Notes: generated by a model from the sequence alone, not told the origin. Positions 8,725 to 17,925 are shown, counted from the stretch's first letter. The stretch: DNA of 58,558 bases from Candidatus Gastranaerophilales bacterium (GCA_944325655.1 CALVAW010000006.1:1-58558); one strand, 5' to 3'. Numbers and translations are program-made.

Positions 8725-9177
8725 TTATTCGCTAATTTTTTCTGTTGAAATATCTTTATTGAATTTCGATGCAAATGTTTCCATAAATCTGATAAATTTA
8801 TTGTCAGGTAATTTCTTAACTTCTCTTGTTTCTTCCTGAGGTTGATTTATAATAATTAATACTTCGTCTTTTGCTGCCATTTTAAGGTTGTTTCTTGCGA
8901 TTGATTCAACTTTATACATAGAGGAGAAATTTTTGATTTCGTTTTTTAAATTTTTATTTCTTGTTTCAGCTTGTGTTTTAAGTTCTTGAGCTTTTATAAT
9001 TTTTGTTTGATAAACTACAATTTTAGCCAAATTCAAAAGAGCGGAATAGCTAATTTGAAAAACGCACAATAAAAGAACTATTGTCAAAAATGAATGATAA
9101 AATCTGATTTTTCTGATTTTCTTTTTTTGTTGTTTTTGAACTCTTGATTTTAAATTCATGTATTTTGCGTTTGCCAT
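8725..9177 (-). CDS. FtsB/DivIC-like septum formation initiator protein
   Basis: The 150-residue protein has a basic cytoplasmic head, one transmembrane helix at about residues 28-48, a coiled coil rich in K/E/N, and the typical motif ESIARNNLKMAAKDEV near residue 110, which is the conserved end of FtsB/DivIC/FtsL coils. These bitopic proteins form the FtsQLB/DivIB-FtsL-DivIC complex that activates septal peptidoglycan synthesis. The C-terminal tail after the coil is acidic and poorly conserved. It lies 36 bases after the asparaginase-like gene on the same strand. Confidence 0.82.
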   Translation of the reverse strand: MANAKYMNLKSRVQKQQKKKIRKIRFYHSFLTIVLLLCVFQISYSALLNLAKIVVYQTKIIKAQELKTQAETRNKNLKNEIKNFSSMYKVESIARNNLKMAAKDEVLIIINQPQEETREVKKLPDNKFIRFMETFASKFNKDISTEKISE

Positions 9178-9213
9178 ACTTAAATTTTATCCCAAAACAA
9201 AAAAACTTGTTGT

Positions 9214-10149
9214 TTAAAAATTAAATTCGTAACAATATTTTGCAACTTTTTCTTTTTGCTGATTGTATTCATATTCTTTTACATTTACATCAAGCCAGTT
9301 AAGTTTTTTTAATGCACTGTATGCGATTAATTTTCTTATTGGGTTGTTATTTTCCGTCAGTTTAATTAAAAGCGTTTCATTGTTTTTAATGTTATAAATT
9401 AAAATAAAGCCGCCTGCGCCTACTTTCGCAAAAAGTTTTCCTTTGCTTTTTTTGATTATGTCGCTGTCAAGCCTGTCGTATCCTCCGAATATTTCAGGAT
9501 TTTTTAGTATTGAGTTAATAATTATTCGATATTTTTTATCTTGAAACAGATTGTAATATGCCAATACTATCTGTTTAGCGTTAATTCCCCACAAAGGCGT
9601 ACCGCAGCCGTCTTTTGAGAGATATTTACTGGCGTAATTTGTTAATTCTGTTTGCTTTTTATATATAAGTTTTTGAAGAGGGTGTTTATAAGATGTGTAA
9701 TTTTTATAATCAAAACCCATATATTTGCACATTGAAAGCATCATAAGATGTTTTGCACAACAGTTGTTGTGGTATAGTGTTTTATGCCCGTTAAAATTCC
9801 TTTTATCTAAGGGTTCAGCAGCTTTTAGAATAAAATCGGATGATTTTATTTTTAATCTTTTAGCTAAATTTTTAATTACTTTTATATGTTTTGGACTTCC
9901 TGAATGCGAGGCTGAAAATATTGCGATTTCTTCGTTTGTTAGTTTATAGTCTTTAATAATATCGCAGTCTGCAATTATTGCTGTTTGCAACGGTTTTGCA
10001 AGAGAGCGCATAAAAAAAATATTTTCTGGACTATAGCCTTTATAATTTACTATTCTTCCGTTTTTTGCAAAGTATATACTTCCAAAAAAACAGCAGTCAA
10101 TTATTTCATCTCTTTTTAAAGACAATAAAACTTTAGCTGAGTTATTCAT
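9214..10149 (-). CDS. Asparaginase II-family protein (AnsA/ReAV-like)
   Basis: The protein (311 residues) fits the asparaginase II family (PF06089, the Rhizobium etli-type L-asparaginases), which would hydrolyse asparagine to aspartate and ammonia. Seen: SLAKPLQTAIIAD (usually R/S-x-KP, substrate site), FSASHSGSPKHI, HNNCCAKHLMML and KDGCGTPLWGI. In characterised members the Cys and Lys of NCxxKH and the Cys of DGCG sit in the metal/active site; all three remain. The usual NCSGKH is changed to NCCAKH here. The start codon overlaps the stop of the upstream gene by eight bases, implying translational coupling. Confidence 0.82.
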   Translation of the reverse strand: MNNSAKVLLSLKRDEIIDCCFFGSIYFAKNGRIVNYKGYSPENIFFMRSLAKPLQTAIIADCDIIKDYKLTNEEIAIFSASHSGSPKHIKVIKNLAKRLKIKSSDFILKAAEPLDKRNFNGHKTLYHNNCCAKHLMMLSMCKYMGFDYKNYTSYKHPLQKLIYKKQTELTNYASKYLSKDGCGTPLWGINAKQIVLAYYNLFQDKKYRIIINSILKNPEIFGGYDRLDSDIIKKSKGKLFAKVGAGGFILIYNIKNNETLLIKLTENNNPIRKLIAYSALKKLNWLDVNVKEYEYNQQKEKVAKYCYEFNF

Positions 10150-10894
10150 TTATATTTAACATTTTCTTTAATCTTTTTTTCATGATGATATTTTCGTTTT
10201 CAAGTCTCGAAATTTCTCTTTGCATTCTGATGATTTGGTCTTCTTTGTCTTTTGTGTCGTCATATTTTATTGAATTGAAACCAATGCTGAGAGTTAATCT
10301 TTTTTTAGCTTCATCTTTTAGTAAAAGTAAACTGTCTAAACCTTTATCTGTTATAAAACCCATTTTGATGAGTATGCTTGCCATTTTTATGTGTCTGCCT
10401 TCATCGTTTAATTGTTTTTGATAACGTATTGCTTGTTCTAATTGTATTACGGTTATTTTACCTATTCTTTTTAAAAATTCTCCGGTTTTTATTTTGCCGG
10501 CAATAAATTGCGCTATTGCAATATTTTTGTTTGTTTCGAAATCAGGAATTTGAAAATATTCTAATTCCATTAATCTGCAAAAAATTTTTGCCGTATCTGC
10601 AAGAGTCCAATTGTTTTTGATTGTAATTTCAAACATGTTGCATCCGTCTGCTAAATCCTGCAGGAAGATATAATAGCCGTCGCTTAAGTTTAAATTGTGT
10701 TCGTTTAATTCTTGTTTGCCTTTAAAGGTTAATTTTGGACACATGTCTTGAAAAAGATTATCCACTTCAACAAGTTCCGTAAAATCTTCCAGTTTTTTTG
10801 TTAAATCTTCAAGAATTTCTTTTGTAATAACCTGTTTTACCCATATAGGAAGATTTTTAATATTTTGTATAAATAAATCCGAAGTCTTCTGCAT
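10142..10894 (-). CDS. Hypothetical protein with MshEN-like domain and C-terminal coiled coil
   Basis: A 250-residue protein with no enzyme motif. Residues about 130-200 contain a stretch of the form IAGKIKTGEFLKRIGKIT followed by LEQAIRYQKQL and ILIKMGFITDKGLDSLL, which resembles two tandem MshEN/T2SSE-N-type repeats (the small domain in GspE/MshE ATPases that can bind c-di-GMP). The last 30 residues form a coiled coil (IIRMQREISRLENENIIMKKRL). The N-terminal half is acidic and mostly helical with a small cysteine-containing core. It heads an operon with the asparaginase-like gene and is divergent from flaG. A link to c-di-GMP signalling is inference only. Confidence 0.7.
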   Translation of the reverse strand: MQKTSDLFIQNIKNLPIWVKQVITKEILEDLTKKLEDFTELVEVDNLFQDMCPKLTFKGKQELNEHNLNLSDGYYIFLQDLADGCNMFEITIKNNWTLADTAKIFCRLMELEYFQIPDFETNKNIAIAQFIAGKIKTGEFLKRIGKITVIQLEQAIRYQKQLNDEGRHIKMASILIKMGFITDKGLDSLLLLKDEAKKRLTLSIGFNSIKYDDTKDKEDQIIRMQREISRLENENIIMKKRLKKMLNINE

Positions 10895-11007
10895 TTATTA
10901 CATCCTCTATTTTTATTATAATCAAACTGTATTTTTTTATAAATACATTATATAATTTATTAAATAATATGTGAAATAAGTTATAATATTTAACGAAAGA
11001 AGATTAT

Positions 11008-11433
11008 ATGGGTTTAGATGGTATTTCCGTAAATCAGCTTAGAATCACTCAGGAACATAACTCAAACGAGTTAAATAAAGTTCCTAAGTTTTCTCTTGAT
11101 AATTCAAGACCTGTTGACGGACTTTCGCAAGGTCAAAAAATTGATCCGGATAAAGAAAGAGATAAGGAGAAAAGGGAATTAAATAAACAATATAATACTT
11201 CAGATGAGTCTGAAAGCTCTGAAGAAGAAACTCAAGATAACGATGAAGTTGTAAAATATGATTTGTCTCAAAGTGAAAAATATATTCTAAAGGTAGATGA
11301 TGCTACTAATGAAATTTTGATAATTGAGAAAAGCACTAAAAATATTATTCAAAAAATAAGCGCAGATGAGCTTTCAGGTTTTGTAAATTTTTTATCATAT
11401 CCGCAAGGCAGTATTGTTAATAGGAAGTTTTAG
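11008..11433 (+). CDS. flaG: FlaG-family flagellar protein
   Basis: The C-terminal half (KYILKVDDATNEILIIEKST followed by KNIIQKISADELSGFVNFL) matches the FlaG domain, which in other bacteria influences filament length. The N-terminal 85 residues are charged and low complexity. It is the first gene of a three-gene cluster with fliS (the stop and next ATG are adjacent) and a FliT-like gene, which is the common flaG-(fliD)-fliS-fliT arrangement, here without fliD. The start lies 14 bases after a TTATAATATT element; the AGAAG ribosome-binding site is modest. Confidence 0.87.
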   Translation: MGLDGISVNQLRITQEHNSNELNKVPKFSLDNSRPVDGLSQGQKIDPDKERDKEKRELNKQYNTSDESESSEEETQDNDEVVKYDLSQSEKYILKVDDATNEILIIEKSTKNIIQKISADELSGFVNFLSYPQGSIVNRKF

Positions 11434-11919
11434 ATGAACCAGTATGTAAAACAATATCAAAAATCTAGTATAGAGACTGCTTCAAGAGAGCAAATTTTAA
11501 TTATTTTATATGACGGGGCAATACAATTTTTAAATAAAGCTAAAATTGCCATGGCAAATAATGAAATTGAAGCTACGCATAATAATTTAATGGGAGCACA
11601 AAATATAATACAAGAATTTATTAATTCACTTGACAGAGAAGTTGCTCCTCAATTGGCGGAAAACTTAACAAGTTTGTATGAATATTTCATCAGAAGGTTA
11701 ATTCATGCAAATATTAAAAAGCAGGTTGAGCCGATTGATGAAGTTTTAAAATATCTAAAAAGTTTAAAAGCTACATGGGAAAAAGCAATACTCCTAGCTC
11801 AGCAGGAAGCAAAGGAAGAATTTATAAAAGGTTCTGTTTCTGACGATTATTATGATTCCGAAGATGAAGAAGATGAAGAAGATGAAGATGAAGATGAAGA
11901 TGGGGATGATGAAGAATAG
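11434..11919 (+). CDS. fliS: Flagellin chaperone FliS
   Basis: FliS binds the C-terminal helix of flagellin to keep it soluble for export. Diagnostic residues: YVKQYQKSSIETASREQILIILYDGAIQFL at the N terminus, the central helix NNLMGAQNIIQEFINSLD and the AxNLxxLYxYFxRRL motif (LAENLTSLYEYFIRRLIHAN). At 161 residues it is longer than the usual about 125 because of an acidic tail composed almost only of Asp and Glu after residue 135, encoded by a GAA/GAT run. The ATG directly follows the flaG stop. No flagellin gene is present in the window. Confidence 0.93.
   Translation: MNQYVKQYQKSSIETASREQILIILYDGAIQFLNKAKIAMANNEIEATHNNLMGAQNIIQEFINSLDREVAPQLAENLTSLYEYFIRRLIHANIKKQVEPIDEVLKYLKSLKATWEKAILLAQQEAKEEFIKGSVSDDYYDSEDEEDEEDEDEDEDGDDEE
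11860..11901 (+). repeat. GAA/GAT codon run within fliS
   Basis: Fourteen consecutive codons that are only GAA or GAT, including three tandem GAAGAT hexamers at the end. It encodes the acidic tail of FliS. Length change by 3 or 6 bases would preserve the frame and vary tail length. Confidence 0.8.
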
Positions 11920-12296
11920 TGTTAGATATTAATGATATTAATTATATTAAACTTTTATATGAGCAATTTTTAAAAATGAATTATCATTTAAAAAAATTGT
12001 TTGAAAATGGCGATTGGGATGCTGTTGAGACTGCAATCAAAGAAAAAGAAGTTCTTCAAAAAAAGATTTTAACATTTGAAAAGCCTCATATAACAGATAT
12101 AAAGAATAATCCGGAGCTTTTAAAATTCAGAAAAATGCTTATACAGCTTGAGGCGGATAATATTGAGCTTGTTAAGTCTTTAAAACAGTCTATTTTAAAA
12201 GAAATTTCAAATGTAAAATTAGCCAAGAAGATTTTGAATACTTATGAACCCGTATCAAATAAAGTTATTTCCACATTTGAAGTTAAAGAGGGCTAG
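11919..12296 (+). CDS. FliT-like flagellar chaperone/hypothetical helical protein
   Basis: The 125-residue, all-helical, acidic protein follows fliS with a one-base overlap (TAGTG: fliS stop and GTG start), the position occupied by fliT in many bacteria. Length and features suit the FliT/FlgN class: helices with YEQFLKMNYHLKKLFENGDWD and a LEADNIELVKSLKQSILKE segment near residue 75-95. These chaperones bind filament-cap or hook-junction proteins. Sequence similarity alone is weak, so the call rests mainly on context. It ends flush against the convergent permease gene with no spacer. Confidence 0.65.
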   Translation: MLDINDINYIKLLYEQFLKMNYHLKKLFENGDWDAVETAIKEKEVLQKKILTFEKPHITDIKNNPELLKFRKMLIQLEADNIELVKSLKQSILKEISNVKLAKKILNTYEPVSNKVISTFEVKEG

Positions 12297-13799
12297 TTAT
12301 TTTCTTAAATTCTTGTAACTAAAGCTTGCATATATTGCTATTCCTATTATTATCCACGCAAAAAACATAACCACGCTTGATGAAAGCTGTTTGAATGAAT
12401 ATATCATTAAACTCAAGCAACATAATATGCCAAGCATGGGGAATAGCGGAACAAATGGGACTTTAAAAGGTCTGTTGAGGTTCGGTTCTGTTTTTCTCAG
12501 TATAATTACCGAAACGCATATTGCTATAAATGCTGTAAAAGTTCCGTAATTGCATAATTCGGCAGAAATATTTAAGTCCATAAATAAACTGCAAACAATA
12601 ATCACAAGACCAACGCACCATGTCATTATGTGCGGTGTTCTGTATTTTCTGTGTATTGCTCTTAAAACTCTCGGCAGAAATTTATCTCTGCTCATTGCAT
12701 ATAGTATTCTTGTTGAGGCTAAGTGGCAAATTAAAAATACAGATGCTAACGCGCAAACTGCAGCAACTGAGATGAAACCTGCCATGTAATCTTTATTTAT
12801 CGAATGCAGTGCTGCTGCTATGGGAGCTTGAGTGTTTATCGTATCAACAGGGGTGATTCCCGTTAAAACCAAAGCAACCAAAATATATAATATTGTGCAA
12901 AATGATAACGTGCCCAGTATTGCTATCGGCAAATCCCTTTGGGGATTTTTTGTTTCTTCCGCAGCAGTTGATACCGCATCAAAGCCTATGTATGCAAAAA
13001 ATATTATAAAAGCTCCCATTATAACCCCTTCTATTCCATTGGGAGCAAAGGGAGTCCAATTTTCAGGCTTAATATAAAAAGAGCCTGTTATTATGAATGA
13101 AATAATCATTAAAAGATTTAAGCACACCATTATTGTTGCAAATCTTGTAGATTCTTTTATTCCTTTTATTAATATGATAGTTGAAGTAAGGGTTAGTAAT
13201 ATAACAGGTAAATTTATTGCGATGGGGATTGTTCCAAATATAAATGGCATTTTATCATGCGCATCCAAACCGTATTTATCACACATTGAATAAATTGAAC
13301 GAAAATCACTTCTTAGCCATATCGGAAAATTAATTATAAAGGAGGGAAGATGTTGTGAAAAACCTTTTAGGAATTGTGTTAAATATCCGCACCAAGCACT
13401 TCCTACCGTAATATTTCCTATTACGTAGTTCAACATCAACACCCAACCGACAATCCATGAAGCAAATTCTCCGAGAGTTGCGTATGTATATGTGTAGACG
13501 CTTCCTGAAACAGGAATTATTGAAGCAACCTCACTGTAACAAAGTGCTGAAAATACACAAGCAATTGCAGCAAGTATCATTGAAAAGATAATTGCAGGTC
13601 CCGCTCCGATACTTTCAGGGCCTCCTTGGATTGCTGTTCCTATTATTGTTAAAATACCGGTCCCTACGACCGCACCTATCCCTATTATAAATAAATCAAA
13701 GGCATTTAAACTTTTTTTTAATGATCCGGTTTTTGCTCTTTCCATGAGTTCGGATGTTGTTTTTCTGTTAAGTAAGTTGTGCGCTATTCTTTTAAACAT
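12297..13799 (-). CDS. APC-superfamily amino acid permease (second of tandem pair)
   Basis: A 500-residue, 12-13-helix transporter of the APC superfamily, cationic amino acid transporter type (YfnA-like). The N-terminal helix carries the GIGAVVGTGILTIIG motif (the APC helix 1 Gly stretch that binds the substrate carboxylate and amino groups), followed later by AYIGFDAVSTAAEETKNPQRDLP (a CAT-type loop motif). It shares high similarity with the upstream gene and overlaps it by a few bases. The start ATG at 13799 is six bases after GAGG; two upstream in-frame ATG codons are possible. Confidence 0.88.
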   Translation of the reverse strand: MFKRIAHNLLNRKTTSELMERAKTGSLKKSLNAFDLFIIGIGAVVGTGILTIIGTAIQGGPESIGAGPAIIFSMILAAIACVFSALCYSEVASIIPVSGSVYTYTYATLGEFASWIVGWVLMLNYVIGNITVGSAWCGYLTQFLKGFSQHLPSFIINFPIWLRSDFRSIYSMCDKYGLDAHDKMPFIFGTIPIAINLPVILLTLTSTIILIKGIKESTRFATIMVCLNLLMIISFIITGSFYIKPENWTPFAPNGIEGVIMGAFIIFFAYIGFDAVSTAAEETKNPQRDLPIAILGTLSFCTILYILVALVLTGITPVDTINTQAPIAAALHSINKDYMAGFISVAAVCALASVFLICHLASTRILYAMSRDKFLPRVLRAIHRKYRTPHIMTWCVGLVIIVCSLFMDLNISAELCNYGTFTAFIAICVSVIILRKTEPNLNRPFKVPFVPLFPMLGILCCLSLMIYSFKQLSSSVVMFFAWIIIGIAIYASFSYKNLRK

Positions 13800-15390
13800 C
13801 ATTGTCCTCATTGCTTAAATTTTGCGCTTTTCTTTGTTGTTTATAGCTATATGCAAAATAAAATACTATTCCTAATATTACCCAAACAGGAAATAATATT
13901 CTTGATGTTTTTAAGAATTGCATAGAATATATCATTAATCCGCCGCAACATAAAATTCCCATTAAGGGTAAAAACGGTGAAAACGGTACTTTAAAAGGGC
14001 GTGGTCTTTTTGGATCTGTTTTTCTTAAGATTAAAACTGCAACACAAACTATGATAAATGAAGCAAATGTGCCGAAATTACATAGTTCTGCAGCAATTGA
14101 AATATTTAGAAATAGTGAACCTAAAATACATATTATTCCAACCAAAATTGTTAATACATGAGGTGTTTTAAATTTAGAATGCAGAGTTTGTAATATTTTT
14201 GGTAAAAATCCGTCTCTGCTCATTGCATATAGTATTCTTGTGCCTGCTAACATAAGCACAAGAAGAACGGAAGTCAAACCTGTCAGTGCGCCTATTGATA
14301 TTAATCCTGCTACCCAATTTTGTCCTACCATAGCCATTGCGCTTGCAATCGGTGCTTGTACGTCTATTTTGTCAATAGGAACAACCCCTGTTAATACAAG
14401 TGCAACCAGCACATATACAATCGTACAAACTCCAAGTGAGCCTATTATACCTATCGGAAGATTTTTTTGCGGGTTTTTTGTTTCTTCTGCGGCAGTTGCA
14501 ATTGCATCAAAACCGATATATGCAAAAAATATAATAAATGCACCCATAAATATTCCGTTTAAGCCGTTTGGAGCAAACGGAGTCCAGTTTTCAGGCTTTA
14601 TATAAAATAATCCCGTTAATATAAAAAGTCCAACAACTCCTAATTTTATTGCAACCATTAATCCTGCCATTTTGGTTGATTCTTTCATGCCTTTTATCAG
14701 AGTCATAATAATGTAGAGAGTTATACATATTCCGGGAATATTTATGCATATCGGAATGCCCATAAAATGCGGAATCATATTGTCTATATTGTCGCCTAAC
14801 ATATTTTTTACTGTTGAATAATCATGAATTAAGTAAACAGGAGGGTTTACTATGCAGTCCGGTAAGAATTTGGAAAAACCTTTTATAAATTGCATAAAAT
14901 AACCGCTCCAAGCACTAACAACGGCAATATATCCGACTAAATATTCAAGCATTAAGACCCAGCCTATCAACCAAGCCATAAATTCACCCATAGTTGCGTA
15001 TGTGTATAAATATGCGCTACCTGCAGCCGGAATCATTGAAGCAAACTCGGAATAGCAAAGTGCTGAAAACACACAAGCCATTGATGCTAATACCATCGAT
15101 ATGACTAAACCAGGGCCTGCGCCTAAGGATTCAGATGACCCTGCTGCTGCTATTCCTACAACGGTGAATATCCCGCTACCTATTATTGCCCCGACTCCCA
15201 ATATAATTAAATCAAAAGCACCAAGTGATTTTTTAAGACCGCCCGATTGCGCATCTTTTATCATTGTGTCGGGATTTTTTAATGTAAGTAAGTTTTTAAC
15301 AAATTTTGAAATTGCACCGACTTCGCTATTTTTTAGTGAATTAACATGTGCTAATTCGTTTTCCGTTTTGTTATTTACGTTGTTGTTCAT
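13792..15390 (-). CDS. APC-superfamily amino acid permease (first of tandem pair)
   Basis: A 532-residue paralog of the next gene, with matching helices: GVGAIIGSGIFTVVG in helix 1 and AYIGFDAIATAAEETKNPQKNLP in the middle. It has a longer N-terminal cytoplasmic leader rich in Asn and a charged C-terminal tail (QQRKAQNLSNEDNDV). Amino acid substrates cannot be read from sequence. It starts 13 bases after the glyQ stop with AGAGG upstream, so it belongs to the aroF-type/glyQ/permease operon. Its 3' end (GAGGACAATGATG) supplies the ribosome-binding site of the second permease. Confidence 0.88.
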   Translation of the reverse strand: MNNNVNNKTENELAHVNSLKNSEVGAISKFVKNLLTLKNPDTMIKDAQSGGLKKSLGAFDLIILGVGAIIGSGIFTVVGIAAAGSSESLGAGPGLVISMVLASMACVFSALCYSEFASMIPAAGSAYLYTYATMGEFMAWLIGWVLMLEYLVGYIAVVSAWSGYFMQFIKGFSKFLPDCIVNPPVYLIHDYSTVKNMLGDNIDNMIPHFMGIPICINIPGICITLYIIMTLIKGMKESTKMAGLMVAIKLGVVGLFILTGLFYIKPENWTPFAPNGLNGIFMGAFIIFFAYIGFDAIATAAEETKNPQKNLPIGIIGSLGVCTIVYVLVALVLTGVVPIDKIDVQAPIASAMAMVGQNWVAGLISIGALTGLTSVLLVLMLAGTRILYAMSRDGFLPKILQTLHSKFKTPHVLTILVGIICILGSLFLNISIAAELCNFGTFASFIIVCVAVLILRKTDPKRPRPFKVPFSPFLPLMGILCCGGLMIYSMQFLKTSRILFPVWVILGIVFYFAYSYKQQRKAQNLSNEDNDV

Positions 15391-15403
15391 TTGCCTCTTT
15401 CTG

Positions 15404-16279
15404 CTATTTTTTAATTAATGGATAACCCATTTTTTTTCTTTGTTCTACATATAATTCCGCTACTTTTGAAGCAAGATTGCGAACTCTTGCTATGTAATTT
15501 ATTCTTTCATCTTTGCTTATTACTCCTCTTGCATCGAGAAGATTGAATGTGTGCGAGCATTTTAAAACCCAATCGTAGGCCGGTAGTACAATTCCTGCTT
15601 CCATACAGCTGATTGCTTCTTGAGAAGCTAAATCAAATAAATTGAACAATCTTTCTGGAGAAGAATATTCAAAATTATATTTTGATTGTTCAATTTCATT
15701 TTGTAAGTATATATCGCCGTACTTTAATTTTTCATTCCATTTAATGTCAAAAACACTGTCGACATTTTGCAAATACATTGCTATTCTTTCCAGACCATAG
15801 GTTATTTCAAGCACAACGGGCTTTACTTCAATTCCGCCAACTTGTTGAAAATAAGTAAATTGTGTTATCTCCATACCGTCAAGCCAAACTTCCCAACCGA
15901 CTCCGGCAGCGCCAAGCGTAGGAGATTCCCAATTATCTTCAACAAATCTGACATCGTGTTTAGTAAGATCTATTCCCATTGCACTTAGAGAATTTAAGTA
16001 GATGTCTTGAGCATTGTCCGGAGAGGGCTTCATTATTACTTGATATTGAAAGTAATGTCCTAATCTGTTCGGATTTTCGCCATATCTGGCATCTGTCGGT
16101 CTTCTGCATGGCTCTACCATTGCGCAATTAAAAGGCTCCGGACCTAATGCTCTAAGAAAAGTAGCCGGATTCATTGTGCTTGCGCCCTTTTCAATGTCAT
16201 AAGGCTGCTGGATGATGCAACCGCAATCTGACCAATATTTTGATAAATTTAATATTAATTCTTGAAAAGTTAAAGCCAT
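15404..16279 (-). CDS. glyQ: Glycine-tRNA ligase alpha subunit
   Basis: The class II catalytic alpha subunit of the bacterial alpha2beta2 GlyRS. Nearly invariant signatures are visible: [67 protein letters not shown] and the [13 protein letters not shown] block. The 291-residue length is standard. The beta subunit gene (glyS), often adjacent, is not present in the window, so it must be elsewhere. The AGGTACTAAA before the ATG gives the ribosome-binding site; the gene lies eight bases after the DAHP synthase stop. Confidence 0.96.
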   Translation of the reverse strand: MALTFQELILNLSKYWSDCGCIIQQPYDIEKGASTMNPATFLRALGPEPFNCAMVEPCRRPTDARYGENPNRLGHYFQYQVIMKPSPDNAQDIYLNSLSAMGIDLTKHDVRFVEDNWESPTLGAAGVGWEVWLDGMEITQFTYFQQVGGIEVKPVVLEITYGLERIAMYLQNVDSVFDIKWNEKLKYGDIYLQNEIEQSKYNFEYSSPERLFNLFDLASQEAISCMEAGIVLPAYDWVLKCSHTFNLLDARGVISKDERINYIARVRNLASKVAELYVEQRKKMGYPLIKK

Positions 16280-16287
16280 TTTAGTAC

Positions 16288-17325
16288 CTATTTGTTGTTT
16301 TTATTATCGTAGTCAATTCTGCCTATTACCTTGTTCAAAGCTTTAGCGGTTTCTTTGAATTGTTCAATATTTAAGCTTTGAGCTCCATCGCACATAGCAT
16401 TGTCGGGATCATGATGTACTTCAAACATAAGACCATGTGCCCCTGCTACAAGTGCCGCTTTGCCCATTGGTTCAATAAGATATCTTTTGCCTGTACCGTG
16501 AGACGGATCCACAATTATAGGTAAATGAGAGTATTTTCTAATAATAGGTACTGCAGCAATATCCAGTACGTTTCTTGAAAATTGTGTATCAAATCCTTTT
16601 ACGCCTCTTTCACAAAGAATTACATTAGGATTTCCGTTTGAAACAACATATTCTGCAGCTAGCAAAAATTCTTTAATTGTAGCAGCGGGACCTCTTTTTA
16701 TCATTACAGGTTTTTTTATTCTGCCAAGAGCTTTTAACAACTTGAAATTCTGCATATTTCTTGCACCGACTTGAAGAACATCGGCATATTTACACAAGAG
16801 CGAAATATCCATTGTGTCCATTACTTCTGTTACGACCAATAATCCCGTTTTATCCCTTGCTTGTGCCAGATATTGCAGACCTTTTTCCTCTAAACCTTGA
16901 AAATCATAAGGGCTTGTTCTTGGTTTAAATGCACCGCCTCTTAAAAATTGACAGCCCATTTCTTTTGCGGCTATTGCAACTTGCAACAAACCTTCAAAAT
17001 CTTTTTCAACCGAACAAGGTCCAACCATTAAAACAGGTCTTTCCAATCCGCCAATTTTTACTCCGTTTGGAAACTTAATTATTGTATCATTTGGATGCGC
17101 TATTCTTGATACTAATTTGTATGGTTCTTGGATTTTTTTAACTTCACGTACTCCTTCAAGTGCAGCTATATTTTCGGAATTTAAGTCTTTCTTATCGCCG
17201 ATAACAGCTACAACATTAAGCAGTTCACCGTTATTTACCTGTGCTTTCAGACCTCTGTTTTCTATGTATTTAACGACCCTGTTTAATTGATCGATTGTTG
17301 CGTTATGCTCCATTACTATAATCAT
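16288..17325 (-). CDS. 3-deoxy-7-phosphoheptulonate (DAHP) synthase
   Basis: Catalyses the first step of the shikimate pathway from PEP and erythrose-4-phosphate in the cytosol. This is the AroF/type I-beta form with an N-terminal ferredoxin-like regulatory domain (residues 1-70, [20 protein letters not shown]), as in Thermotoga. The TIM-barrel core shows [49 protein letters not shown] and [12 protein letters not shown] use the ATG at 17325 (345 residues), which has GGAG ten bases upstream; the longer frame's extra 18 residues (MWLNFKCNIF...) are unlike the family. It is the first gene of the operon with glyQ and the permeases. Confidence 0.95.
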   Translation of the reverse strand: MIIVMEHNATIDQLNRVVKYIENRGLKAQVNNGELLNVVAVIGDKKDLNSENIAALEGVREVKKIQEPYKLVSRIAHPNDTIIKFPNGVKIGGLERPVLMVGPCSVEKDFEGLLQVAIAAKEMGCQFLRGGAFKPRTSPYDFQGLEEKGLQYLAQARDKTGLLVVTEVMDTMDISLLCKYADVLQVGARNMQNFKLLKALGRIKKPVMIKRGPAATIKEFLLAAEYVVSNGNPNVILCERGVKGFDTQFSRNVLDIAAVPIIRKYSHLPIIVDPSHGTGKRYLIEPMGKAALVAGAHGLMFEVHHDPDNAMCDGAQSLNIEQFKETAKALNKVIGRIDYDNKNNK

Positions 17326-17436
17326 TTGATATTTTCTCCAATCTAAACAGAAAATGTTGCATTTAAAATTCAACCACAAATATGGTTTTATGTATAGGTG
17401 TTATTAAGAAATGTTGTTTTGTGATATTATGAATTT

Positions 17437-17925
17437 ATGTTTAAGCCTCAGGTAACTATATATACAGACGGCGCATGTTCGCAAAATCCCGGTCGTGGCG
17501 GTTATGGAGCAATACTTTTTTTTGAAGATAAAAACAATACTCTTCATAAAAAGATACTTTCTAAGGGTTTTAAATTAACAACTAATAACAGAATGGAGCT
17601 GTTAGCTGTTATTGATGCTCTACAGCTTCTAAAGACCTCCTGTAATGTTAAACTGTATTCGGATTCAAAATACGTGATTGATGCAATTAATAATAAATGG
17701 TTAGACGGTTGGGTTTCAAAAAATTGGAGGCTGGGTTCTTCTAATCCGGTTAAAAATATAGATTTGTGGAAAAAATTTATTGATGTTGCTAAAAAACATG
17801 AAATTGATTTTATTTGGGTAAAAGGTCACAGTTCTAACGAATATAATGCTCTGTGTGACAAAATGGCCGTAGAAGCAAGACTATCTAAAGACTTATTTGA
17901 TGATGAAGGCTTTATTTCTCAGTAG
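17437..17925 (+). CDS. rnhA: Ribonuclease HI
   Basis: Degrades RNA in RNA:DNA hybrids in replication and R-loop clearance. Catalytic residues are in standard context: IYTDGACSQNPGRGG (Asp), NNRMELLAVIDAL (Glu), LYSDSKYVID (Asp), and the final Asp in NALCDKMA. The hybrid-handle region KWLDGWVSKNWRLGSSNPVKN is present, as in E. coli. Length 162 residues is normal. It has its own leader divergent from the DAHP synthase gene; no strong ribosome-binding site is visible. It overlaps a small minus-strand ORF by seven bases. Confidence 0.95.
   Translation: MFKPQVTIYTDGACSQNPGRGGYGAILFFEDKNNTLHKKILSKGFKLTTNNRMELLAVIDALQLLKTSCNVKLYSDSKYVIDAINNKWLDGWVSKNWRLGSSNPVKNIDLWKKFIDVAKKHEIDFIWVKGHSSNEYNALCDKMAVEARLSKDLFDDEGFISQ

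Noticed and set aside
8526-8774. 82-residue minus-strand ORF overlapping the FtsB-like gene end
   Set aside because: Overlaps a better-supported gene in another frame and has no ribosome-binding site or recognisable domain.
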